A stretch of 13,819 nucleotides of DNA, from contig CAZOFA010000064.1 in NCBI GenBank assembly GCA_964578975.1, forward strand, positions 1-13,819, given 5' to 3'. The notes below the pieces were generated by a model that saw only the letters and a list, made by a program, of their open reading frames with translations, was not told the origin of the DNA and did no database searches. Positions 1 to 6,197 of this stretch are shown here, piece by piece. The stretch's first letter is position 1. Every line of letters starts with the position of its first letter. The translations under genes and the position numbers were made by a program. This DNA is from CAYRUP01 sp964578975 (GTDB lineage: Bacteria > Pseudomonadota > Gammaproteobacteria > DSM-16500).

Positions 1-318
1 ACATGTCTAGCCTCAGTAAAGAGAATGAGCTGAGTCAGCCTCAACTTTTTCTTGTTGATGTTCATGATACGGCATCGAACTTTGTGACGTGGTCTTCGGT
101 AATCTTGCAAGTTGTAAAAAATAATTGCGAATATCCGCATGAGAGACATCCGTGGTGGATTGTGCAAGTTCTTTAAAATAATTTTGCCAATCCGGTGTCA
201 GTGTCTCAGGATTTTTTAAATAAGTTTCGTATAATTCTTCCAGATAAGCGTCATTCCCACCGTTAAGATAGGAATCTTTCCATAAGTCTTGCATTGAGCG
301 TTGTTGTTTTGTTTTCAT
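1..318 (-). pseudogene. sucA: 2-oxoglutarate dehydrogenase E1 (SucA), N-terminal fragment, probably disrupted
   Basis: The ATG at 316-318 opens a 101-codon frame closed by TGA at 13-15. Residues 9-75 fit the N-terminal segment of the E1 subunit of 2-oxoglutarate dehydrogenase (DLWKDSYLNGGN, EELYETYLKNPE, DVSHADIRNYFLQLAR), the part that precedes the thiamine-diphosphate domain and helps bind E2. Full SucA is about 930 residues. The frame stops soon after HQQEKV, just where the family continues with LQLIxxYRxRGH. In the +1 frame the following bases give QLI and, later, ARHV, which looks like that conserved segment with small lesions. Another TAG follows in the original frame. It lies 38 nt after sdhB and has no clear Shine-Dalgarno sequence. 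I read it as a frameshifted or decaying gene. An assembly error, or a separate intact copy elsewhere, cannot be excluded because only 12 bases remain before the edge. Confidence 0.7.
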
Positions 319-356
319 TGATTAAAACCATAGAGTAATTATCATTATTTAATAGT

Positions 357-1058
357 TTAAACTGCATCTTCTAACATCATATTTTTTATGTGATTAATGG
401 CTTTCGTGGGATTTAAACCTTTTGGACAAACATCGATGCAATTCATGATGCCTCTGCAACGAAACACACTGAAAGGATCGGCTAAATCAGCAAGACGCGC
501 TTCTGTTTCTGTGTCGCGGCTATCAATAATAAAACGATACGCTTGTAATAAACCAGCGGGACCAATAAATTTATCGGGGTTCCACCAAAAAGAAGGACAA
601 GACGTTGAGCAACAGGCGCAGAGAATACATTCGTATAATCCATCTAATTTCGCGCGCTCTTCTGGCGACTGCAAACGTTCTTTTGCGGGAACGGGATCAT
701 GATTTTGTAAATACGGTTTTACCTTTTCGAATTGATCATAAAACTGCGTCATATCCACCACAAGATCGCGCAACACCGGTAACCCTGGCAGCGGACGAAT
801 GACAATCGGTTCTTTTAACGAAGACAAATGCGTGGTGCACGCCAAGCCATTTTTTCCATTCATGTTCATCCCATCGGATCCACACACACCTTCGCGACAA
901 GAACGGCGCAGCGTTAACGTATCATCGATCGTATTTTTAATGGCAATCAATGCATCTAGCACCATAAAACAATTATGCTTTACCACATCCAAATCAAATT
1001 CCTGCATATAAGGTTTTTGATCCGTTTCTGGATTGTAACGATAAATAGAAAAACGCAT
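357..1058 (-). CDS. sdhB: Succinate dehydrogenase iron-sulfur subunit
   Basis: This 233-residue protein is the electron-transfer subunit of complex II (succinate:quinone oxidoreductase). It carries electrons from the FAD of SdhA to quinone at the SdhCD membrane anchor. The N-terminal ferredoxin domain binds [2Fe-2S] through Cys54, Cys59, Asp62 and Cys74 (CREGVCGSD; the Asp in place of a Cys is normal in E. coli-type SdhB). The C-terminal domain binds [4Fe-4S] and [3Fe-4S] through Cys144, Cys147, Cys150, Cys154 and Cys201, Cys207, Cys211. Length matches E. coli SdhB (238). It starts 11 nt after the sdhA stop, behind TAGGAG, which includes that stop codon, so translation of the two is probably coupled. 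All cluster ligands are present and the enzyme should be functional. Confidence 0.98.
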   Translation of the reverse strand: MRFSIYRYNPETDQKPYMQEFDLDVVKHNCFMVLDALIAIKNTIDDTLTLRRSCREGVCGSDGMNMNGKNGLACTTHLSSLKEPIVIRPLPGLPVLRDLVVDMTQFYDQFEKVKPYLQNHDPVPAKERLQSPEERAKLDGLYECILCACCSTSCPSFWWNPDKFIGPAGLLQAYRFIIDSRDTETEARLADLADPFSVFRCRGIMNCIDVCPKGLNPTKAINHIKNMMLEDAV

Positions 1059-1066
1059 GTCAAAAA

Positions 1067-1072
1067 CTCCTA
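1067..1072 (-). promoter_or_regulatory. sdhB ribosome binding site overlapping the sdhA stop
   Basis: On the minus strand TAGGAG lies 8 nt before the sdhB ATG. Its first three bases are the TAG stop codon of sdhA, so a ribosome ending sdhA sits on the sdhB start signal. Confidence 0.75.
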
Positions 1073-2839
1073 TTGTTCTCTGTCTTGAAGTTCGATGGGT
1101 TTTACTTCGTGTGGTTTCATATTAATAGCACGAAATGCAATTTGACCATCGGCGAAATATAATGAATGCTTCAACCAATTTTTATCATCACGTTCAGGAT
1201 AATCATAACGCGCATGTGCACCACGACTTTCTGTGCGTTCGTTGGCAAGATAGGCGGTTGCAATAGCCGTTTCCATCAAATTATCTAATTCCAGTGCTTC
1301 AATACGGCTGGTATTGAAAAAATTACTTTTATCTTTTATCGCAGCATGTTTTAAACGTGCCTGTAAATCTTCTAATTTCTTGAAACCTTTTTGCATGTTT
1401 TCCGCATCACGGAACACACCAAAATCTTCTTGCATGACTTTTTGTAAGGTCGAACGAATTTCGTCAACGCTTTCGCCTTTTTCATTTTTATTCCAGCGCT
1501 CTAATCTCGCCATTGCCACATCAAGATCAGCGGGTGTCGGTTCGCGGAAATTTAATCCTTGGTGCACACTTTGTTGAATATGAATGCCTGCTGCGCGACC
1601 AAACACGACTAAATCGAGTAATGAATTTGCCCCTAAACGATTTGCACCGTGTACCGAGACACAAGCGCATTCGCCAGCGGCATAGAGACCTTCGACGACA
1701 TGATCTTGTCCGTTTTTAGTTGTTAACACTTGCCCATGCACATTGGTTGGAATACCGCCCATGATGTAATGACAAGTGGGGACGACCGGAATTGGATCTT
1801 TAATGGGATCGACACCCGCAAACGTAATGGCTAAATCACGAATGCCGGGCAACCGTTTGTTAATGACATCTTCGCCCAAGTGATCGAGTTTCAATAATAC
1901 ATATTCTTGTTTGGGGCCGCAGCCACGTCCTTCACGAATTTCAATCATCGAGGAACGCGCGACTACATCACGACAGGATAAATCTTTTAAGTGCGGCGCA
2001 TAACGTTCCATGTAACGTTCGCCATCTTTATTAATCAGATAACCACCTTCGCCGCGACTTCCTTCGGTGACAAGTACACCTGCGCCATAAATACCCGTGG
2101 GGTGAAATTGCCAAAATTCCATATCTTGCAATGGATAACCTGCACGTAACGCCATGCCAAAACCATCGCCGGTGTTAATGTGTGCATTGGTTGTTGATTG
2201 ATAAATTCGACCTGCACCGCCGGTGGCAAGAATCGTCGCGCGTGCTTTTAAAAAGACAACCTCACCTGTTTCGATACAAATGGCAATGACACCTGCAATG
2301 CCACGATCGGTTTTGACTAAATCAATTGCAAACCATTCATTAAAAAATTTAGCTTTGACAGCTAAATTTCGTTGATACAACGCATGCAACATTGCGTGCC
2401 CAGTACGATCTGCTGCACAACAGGTACGATGCGCTTGTTCTTGGCCATAATTTCGTGTGGCACCACCAAACGCACGTTGATAAATTTTTCCATCGTTGTT
2501 GCGTGAAAATGGCAAACCCATGTGCTCAAGTTCATAAATATTTTGCGGGGCGTTCTTACACATATATTCAATTGCGTCTTGATCACCGAGAAAATCAGAT
2601 CCCATCACGGTGTCATACATGTGCCAACGCCAATCGTCATTGCCATCGGTATTGCCCAGCGCTGCATTAATGCCACCTTGCGCGGAAACCGTATGTGATC
2701 GCGTCGGAAAAACTTTAGAGATGACCGCCACATTCAAACCCGATTGCGCCAACTCAATCGATGCACGCAAACCAGCGCCACCACCACCGATGATCACCGC
2801 ATCAAAAATATGCGTAGCTAAATTCGTCGCTATATTCAT
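1070..2839 (-). CDS. sdhA: Succinate dehydrogenase flavoprotein subunit
   Basis: The catalytic subunit of complex II oxidises succinate to fumarate on the cytoplasmic face of the inner membrane. The 589 residues match E. coli SdhA (588). Visible features are the FAD dinucleotide-binding glycines 18-23 (GGGGAG), the covalent FAD-attachment His49 in RSHTVSAQGG, and the substrate-site residues His246 (FHPTG), Arg290 (CRDVVARS), His357 (CHYIMGG) and Arg401 (HGANRLGANSLLD). These correspond to E. coli His242, Arg286, His354 and Arg399. It follows sdhD with a 3-nt gap. A GGGGTG at 2848-2853, inside the end of sdhD and 8 nt before the ATG, can serve as ribosome binding site. Nothing in it looks damaged. 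Confidence 0.98.
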   Translation of the reverse strand: MNIATNLATHIFDAVIIGGGGAGLRASIELAQSGLNVAVISKVFPTRSHTVSAQGGINAALGNTDGNDDWRWHMYDTVMGSDFLGDQDAIEYMCKNAPQNIYELEHMGLPFSRNNDGKIYQRAFGGATRNYGQEQAHRTCCAADRTGHAMLHALYQRNLAVKAKFFNEWFAIDLVKTDRGIAGVIAICIETGEVVFLKARATILATGGAGRIYQSTTNAHINTGDGFGMALRAGYPLQDMEFWQFHPTGIYGAGVLVTEGSRGEGGYLINKDGERYMERYAPHLKDLSCRDVVARSSMIEIREGRGCGPKQEYVLLKLDHLGEDVINKRLPGIRDLAITFAGVDPIKDPIPVVPTCHYIMGGIPTNVHGQVLTTKNGQDHVVEGLYAAGECACVSVHGANRLGANSLLDLVVFGRAAGIHIQQSVHQGLNFREPTPADLDVAMARLERWNKNEKGESVDEIRSTLQKVMQEDFGVFRDAENMQKGFKKLEDLQARLKHAAIKDKSNFFNTSRIEALELDNLMETAIATAYLANERTESRGAHARYDYPERDDKNWLKHSLYFADGQIAFRAINMKPHEVKPIELQDREQ

Positions 2840-2842
2840 TGA

Positions 2843-3190
2843 TTAAACACCCCATAAAATCAAAAACGCGGCGAAGAAAAAACTCAGCAGCGCAAGAAAC
2901 ACAATTGTATGTAGAACAAGGCGTGCGATTGGACACGTGACGTAATCCGTGAATATCGTCCACATTCCAACCCATGCATGCACCAGCAAGGATAAAACCA
3001 CTAACAAAGTTGCAATTTTAACCCACCACTGTGCGAAAAATCCTTGCCAATCCGGATAACTTAAATTCGGATGCAAGATAAAAAATGTAATTAGACCCAC
3101 ACTATAAATGACCATCAACACTGCAGACATGCGTTGAAACAACCAATCGCGCAGTCCTTGATGATTAACACCTAATACCGATTTCACCAT
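2843..3190 (-). CDS. sdhD: Succinate dehydrogenase membrane anchor subunit D
   Basis: This 115-residue hydrophobic subunit, with SdhC, anchors complex II, binds heme b and forms the ubiquinone site. Three membrane helices are visible at about residues 21-40, 57-77 and 91-112. The signature RDWLFQRMSA (14-23) and HAWVGMWTIFTDY place the heme ligand at His71 and the quinone-site residues at Asp82 and Tyr83, the same numbers as in E. coli SdhD. The ATG lies inside the last codons of sdhC (7-nt overlap, ATGGTGA). It has no Shine-Dalgarno sequence of its own, so it probably depends on translation of sdhC. Confidence 0.96.
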   Translation of the reverse strand: MVKSVLGVNHQGLRDWLFQRMSAVLMVIYSVGLITFFILHPNLSYPDWQGFFAQWWVKIATLLVVLSLLVHAWVGMWTIFTDYVTCPIARLVLHTIVFLALLSFFFAAFLILWGV

Positions 3191-3558
3191 AACCAGATAC
3201 TCATTGAGATAATTAATAATCCTGCGATCACGATGGTTAAAATCGCACCCAATCGCCCACTTTTTAATTCTTCACCAATTCCAATATCCATCAACAAATG
3301 TCGAATGCCGGCGACAAAATGAAAAATAAAGGCTGACAAAGCGCCCCAAATAATAAACTTGACCCAGGGGGTTAAGAATAATTCATGGAGATAATCGAAA
3401 TTTGATTGCGAAGATAAGGAAAGATAGAGCACCCAGAGCAAAAAAGGAATGATAAGAAAAAGGATCAATCCTGAAATGCGATGCAATATCGAAGCGATTG
3501 CAGGTATCGGAAAACGTATTGTAAAAAGGTTTAAATTTTTAGGTTTTTTGTTATTCAC
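3184..3558 (-). CDS. sdhC: Succinate dehydrogenase cytochrome b556 subunit
   Basis: First gene of the sdhCDAB operon, encoding the larger membrane anchor of complex II. It has 124 residues with three predicted membrane helices (about 25-46, 65-86 and 103-123). Conserved features are RFPIPAIASILHRISG, which carries the quinone-site Ser23 and Arg27 (E. coli Ser27 and Arg31), and FHFVAGIRHLLMD, with heme ligand His80 (E. coli His84). The start is GTG at 3556-3558. A TGA lies in frame two codons upstream and no internal ATG occurs before residue 90, so this is the only workable start. AGAGGG lies 12 nt ahead, a rather long spacing. With the GTG codon this suggests modest initiation strength. Confidence 0.95.
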   Translation of the reverse strand: MNNKKPKNLNLFTIRFPIPAIASILHRISGLILFLIIPFLLWVLYLSLSSQSNFDYLHELFLTPWVKFIIWGALSAFIFHFVAGIRHLLMDIGIGEELKSGRLGAILTIVIAGLLIISMSIWLW

Positions 3559-3602
3559 GGTTCAATGATTCCCTCTGATTACCATATTTTAAAACCGCTA
3601 TG

Positions 3603-3631
3603 ATTATAACGATCACATACCCTCAAAGCAA
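3603..3631 (-). promoter_or_regulatory. Candidate sigma-70 promoter of sdhCDAB
   Basis: On the minus strand a perfect TATAAT (3603-3608) is preceded, 17 nt upstream, by TTGCTT (3626-3631), which matches only the first three bases of the -35 consensus. A weak -35 with a strong -10 suggests an activator. Transcription would begin near 3596, about 38 nt before the GTG start. Confidence 0.6.
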
Positions 3632-3645
3632 ACCCTTCGACAGCA

Positions 3646-3663
3646 TGTCATGCTAGCATGACA
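3646..3663. repeat. Perfect 18-bp palindrome
   Basis: TGTCATGCTAGCATGACA equals its own reverse complement over all 18 bases. It lies between the sdhC and gltA promoters, 15 bp from the sdhC -35 and 20 bp from the gltA -35, where a dimeric regulator could reach both. It could also be the core of a dispersed intergenic repeat. Confidence 0.7.
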
Positions 3664-3682
3664 CAGGGTATGAGGTCGTTAT

Positions 3683-3712
3683 TTGACAATAACCATACGA
3701 CTTCCTTATAGT
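3683..3712 (+). promoter_or_regulatory. Candidate sigma-70 promoter of gltA
   Basis: A perfect -35 TTGACA (3683-3688) is followed, after 18 nt, by TATAGT (3707-3712), five of six matches to TATAAT. Transcription would start near 3719, leaving a leader of about 17 nt that holds only the ribosome binding site. A GTTATT/AATAAC dyad covers the -35 box and could bind a repressor. Confidence 0.65.
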
Positions 3713-3723
3713 GACCAATGAAA

Positions 3724-3729
3724 TGGAGG
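3724..3729 (+). promoter_or_regulatory. gltA ribosome binding site
   Basis: TGGAGG lies 6 nt before the ATG at 3736. It fixes that codon as the start and rules out the in-frame ATG at 3718, which is upstream of this site. Confidence 0.8.
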
Positions 3730-3735
3730 CAGTCT

Positions 3736-5019
3736 ATGTCGAATAAGAAAGCAACGCTTAACATAGAACATAAAGATATCAAATTCGATATTTTACAAGG
3801 TACCTTAGGTCCTGAAGTGATTGATGTCAGCAAGTTAGTCAAAAGCGGCTATTTCACTTATGACCCTGGGTTTGTCTCGACTGCTGCCTGTGAATCCAAA
3901 ATTACGTTTATTGATGGTGACGAAGGTATCCTGCTGTATCGTGGTTACCCCATTGATCAATTAGCCATGCAATCCAACTTTGTCGAAGTCTGTTATCTGC
4001 TGTTGAATAGCGAATTACCCACTAAAAAAGAATACGATGAATTTTGCAAAGCCATCAATCGCCACACCATGGTGCATGAGCAAATGCGCAATTTTTTCAA
4101 TGGATTTCGTCGCGATGCACATCCCATGGCGGTCATGGTGGGCGTGGTCGGTGCCCTTTCCGCTTTTTATCACGACACACTGGATATAAAAAATCCCGAG
4201 CATCGTGCGATTTCCGCATTACGTTTAATTGCCAAAATGCCCACCATCGCAGCCATGTGTTACAAATATTCGATTGGCCAACCGTTTATGCCGCCGCGCA
4301 ATAATATGTCTTATGCCGAAAATTTTCTGCATATGATGTTCGGCACGCCGTGTGAAGAAACCACACCGGATCCCGTGTTAGTGCGCGCATTAGACCGCAT
4401 TTTTATTTTGCATGCTGATCATGAGCAAAATGCATCGACTTCGACTGTTCGTCTCGCCGGCTCAACCGGTGCTAATCCATTTGCCTGTATTTCATCGGGA
4501 ATTGCTGCATTATGGGGACCGGCACATGGTGGCGCGAATGAAGCGGCACTGAATATGTTGCATGAAATTGGCGATGTTTCACGTATACCAAAATTTATTG
4601 CGCGCGCCAAAGATCCCGATGACAAATTCCGTTTGATGGGTTTCGGTCATCGCGTTTATAAAAATTATGATCCACGCGCCAAAGTGATGCGTGAAACCTG
4701 TCATGAAGTGTTAGATGCGGTTGGCGCACACGACGATCCGTTTTTTAAAATTGCGATGGAACTTGAACGTATTGCTTTAGAAGATGAATATTTTGTCGAA
4801 AGAAAATTATATCCGAACGTTGATTTTTATTCGGGCATTACCTTAAGCGCCATTGGCATTCCAGCAAATATGTTCACTGTGATTTTTGCGTTAGCGAGAA
4901 CGATTGGTTGGATTGCCCATTGGAATGAAATGATGGGTAGCTCCTATCGCTTGAGTCGCCCCAGACAACTTTATACCGGACCCACGGAAAGAGACTTCAT
5001 CCCCATCAAAAAACGTTAA
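3736..5019 (+). CDS. gltA: Citrate synthase (type II, GltA)
   Basis: Citrate synthase condenses oxaloacetate with acetyl-CoA, the entry step of the TCA cycle. The 427-residue protein has the length and N-terminal beta-rich extension (residues 1 to about 50) of the hexameric, Gram-negative type II enzymes, which are usually NADH-sensitive. The catalytic triad is His264 (WGPAHGGANEA), His305 (GFGHRVYK) and Asp363 (NVDFYSG). His229 lies in the conserved HADHEQNAS. The chosen start at 3736 has a good Shine-Dalgarno sequence; an in-frame ATG at 3718 would add six residues but precedes that site. It is transcribed away from sdhC, the usual arrangement in gammaproteobacteria, and probably shares regulation with it. 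No terminator hairpin with a T-tract is visible after the stop. Confidence 0.98.
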   Translation: MSNKKATLNIEHKDIKFDILQGTLGPEVIDVSKLVKSGYFTYDPGFVSTAACESKITFIDGDEGILLYRGYPIDQLAMQSNFVEVCYLLLNSELPTKKEYDEFCKAINRHTMVHEQMRNFFNGFRRDAHPMAVMVGVVGALSAFYHDTLDIKNPEHRAISALRLIAKMPTIAAMCYKYSIGQPFMPPRNNMSYAENFLHMMFGTPCEETTPDPVLVRALDRIFILHADHEQNASTSTVRLAGSTGANPFACISSGIAALWGPAHGGANEAALNMLHEIGDVSRIPKFIARAKDPDDKFRLMGFGHRVYKNYDPRAKVMRETCHEVLDAVGAHDDPFFKIAMELERIALEDEYFVERKLYPNVDFYSGITLSAIGIPANMFTVIFALARTIGWIAHWNEMMGSSYRLSRPRQLYTGPTERDFIPIKKR

Positions 5020-5055
5020 TAAAGACAGCTCGAAATCGTTTGTTTAATACACATG

Positions 5056-5072
5056 TTGTGCTAACATTGTGC
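5056..5072 (+). repeat. Short direct repeat upstream of the HAD-like gene
   Basis: TTGTGC occurs at 5056-5061 and again at 5067-5072. The 11-bp phase is one helical turn, the spacing used by regulators that bind as head-to-tail dimers. It lies 24 nt before the ATG at 5096. Chance is quite possible at this length. Confidence 0.25.
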
Positions 5073-5095
5073 AAAGTTAACGAGGTTTAGGTGCA

Positions 5096-6148
5096 ATGTT
5101 AAGTGGCGAAGAAAAGAAAATATCTGCGGTATTGGATATTGATGGAATGTTGGGTACGGGCTTCTCAATACAGGGGCCTGAATCAGCGAAAATCGCTGTT
5201 GTAAAACAAATTGATGCATGCAATAAGCGTTTCGCGACACCTGGATACAAACCACTCGAAATAATTGAGTTTTTTCTTGAGTGTGACGGTAAAAATACTC
5301 GATTTTTTCATGTTCTTCATCCAGGCGCTAAAGAATTTGCCCCATGGCTACTTAAAAATGGCTTTGATATGGCTTTTTTTAGTGGCGGAGGTAGAGTTCG
5401 TAACGATTTATTTGTCAAAGAATATTTATCCAAGACTGGCCTCTCAGACAAAATTAAACCTATCATTTTATCCCGTGAGGATCGTAATCAGTGTGAGTTT
5501 CCCACCGTACTAGCACAAGCAACAAAATATGGGATGCCAACCAAAGAAGATGCAAATGGAATTCCTTTAAATCCACCGCGAAAAAAATTGAATAGTGGCC
5601 CATTAAAAGAAATTTACGAGCGCGCAGTGCTGGTTGATGATGATATTTCTAATATATATCCTGGCGAAGAAAAACATGCTCTGATTATTCCTACCGGTGT
5701 CAAATTAGAAAATTTTTGCTTAAAAGATAATACGACTGAAGATGAAGTATTAAAATTAAATAATATTTTTCAGGTTGTGGGTATGTTAAAAACTGCAATG
5801 AATCTGACGCAACAAAACGAGAAAAGTTTTTTCGAGAATTTATTTGATCTACAATATGAAACGATCATTCCTGCTAAATCGACTAAACCAAAGTCTGAAT
5901 TTTTTAAAGATAAAAAAGAAGCTGAGCCTATTTTCGTCCCGATCGAATTAAATAAAACGGATAAATTAAAATATTGTGAAATTGGACTGCAGGAACTTCA
6001 AATCGAAAATCCGCATTTAAAACTTTATGGACAGCATTTATTAACAAGATTGCATGAAAAATTAATGAAGAAGATGGAGCAAGAAGCTGCAGCTAAAAAA
6101 ACTACTCAAGAAAATGTGGTTGTAGCGCCATCAATTACATACATCTAA
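5096..6148 (+). CDS. HAD-like (haloacid dehalogenase fold) protein, candidate secreted effector
   Basis: I do not recognise a named family for this 350-residue protein. The first 200 residues carry the four HAD-superfamily phosphatase motifs in order: VLDIDGMLG with Asp14 (nucleophile) and Asp16; MAFFSGGGR with Ser96 (motif II); a basic stretch PPRKK/LKEIY with Lys163, Lys164 or Lys171 as possible motif III; and AVLVDDD with Asp181-183 (motif IV). About 80 residues between motifs I and II leave room for a cap. Residues 205-350 are Lys/Glu-rich, predicted mostly helical, with no recognisable domain; residues 320-340 could form a short coiled coil. There is no signal peptide or membrane segment. 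CGAGG at 5081-5085, 10 nt upstream, is the likely ribosome binding site. The neighbouring convergent ankyrin gene and the Glu/Lys-rich tail suggest a type IVB (Dot/Icm-like) effector. That is inference; a cytosolic phosphatase is the alternative. Confidence 0.8.
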   Translation: MLSGEEKKISAVLDIDGMLGTGFSIQGPESAKIAVVKQIDACNKRFATPGYKPLEIIEFFLECDGKNTRFFHVLHPGAKEFAPWLLKNGFDMAFFSGGGRVRNDLFVKEYLSKTGLSDKIKPIILSREDRNQCEFPTVLAQATKYGMPTKEDANGIPLNPPRKKLNSGPLKEIYERAVLVDDDISNIYPGEEKHALIIPTGVKLENFCLKDNTTEDEVLKLNNIFQVVGMLKTAMNLTQQNEKSFFENLFDLQYETIIPAKSTKPKSEFFKDKKEAEPIFVPIELNKTDKLKYCEIGLQELQIENPHLKLYGQHLLTRLHEKLMKKMEQEAAAKKTTQENVVVAPSITYI

Positions 6149-6162
6149 GATGATACAAAATA

Positions 6163-6187
6163 ACGCCTTCCCGGCCAGGGAAGGCGT
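6163..6187. terminator. Shared hairpin terminator between convergent genes
   Basis: ACGCCTTCCC (6163-6172) and GGGAAGGCGT (6178-6187) form a perfect 10-bp, GC-rich stem with a 5-nt loop. Read leftward, the stem is followed by TTATTTT, so it is a good intrinsic terminator for the ankyrin gene. Read rightward there is no T-tract, so for the HAD-like gene it may act only weakly or as a 3'-end stabiliser. Confidence 0.85.
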
Positions 6188-6197
6188 ACTAACAACG

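Larger units (their letters stand above)
3559..3735. promoter_or_regulatory. Divergent control region between sdhC and gltA
   Basis: This 177-bp region holds promoters facing both ways (listed separately), a perfect 18-bp palindrome at 3646-3663, a wider 8-bp inverted repeat (CATACCCT at 3616-3623, AGGGTATG at 3665-3672) and a 6-4-6 dyad laid over the gltA -35 box (3678-3693). One arm of the wide repeat sits in the spacer of the sdhC promoter and the other upstream of the gltA promoter. This suits one regulator acting on both TCA-cycle operons, but its identity is not visible. A dispersed chromosomal repeat is an alternative explanation for the palindrome. Confidence 0.6.

Noticed and set aside
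397..1011. Plus-strand reading frames opposite sdhB
   Set aside because: They are shadows of sdhB, whose iron-sulfur ligands are fully conserved; no start signals or family resemblance.
3718..3735. Upstream in-frame ATG for gltA (433 residues)
   Set aside because: The Shine-Dalgarno TGGAGG lies after this ATG and 6 nt before the next one at 3736, which also gives the N-terminus usual for the family.
5041..5095. PmrA-type effector promoter (tandem TTAA-containing half-sites 11 bp apart)
   Set aside because: Only one TTAAT half-site (5044-5048) is present and nothing matches one turn away; the same search before the ankyrin gene also fails.
5020..5095. Intrinsic terminator after gltA
   Set aside because: Only a 4-bp CACA/TGTG dyad without a T-tract is present, too weak to call.
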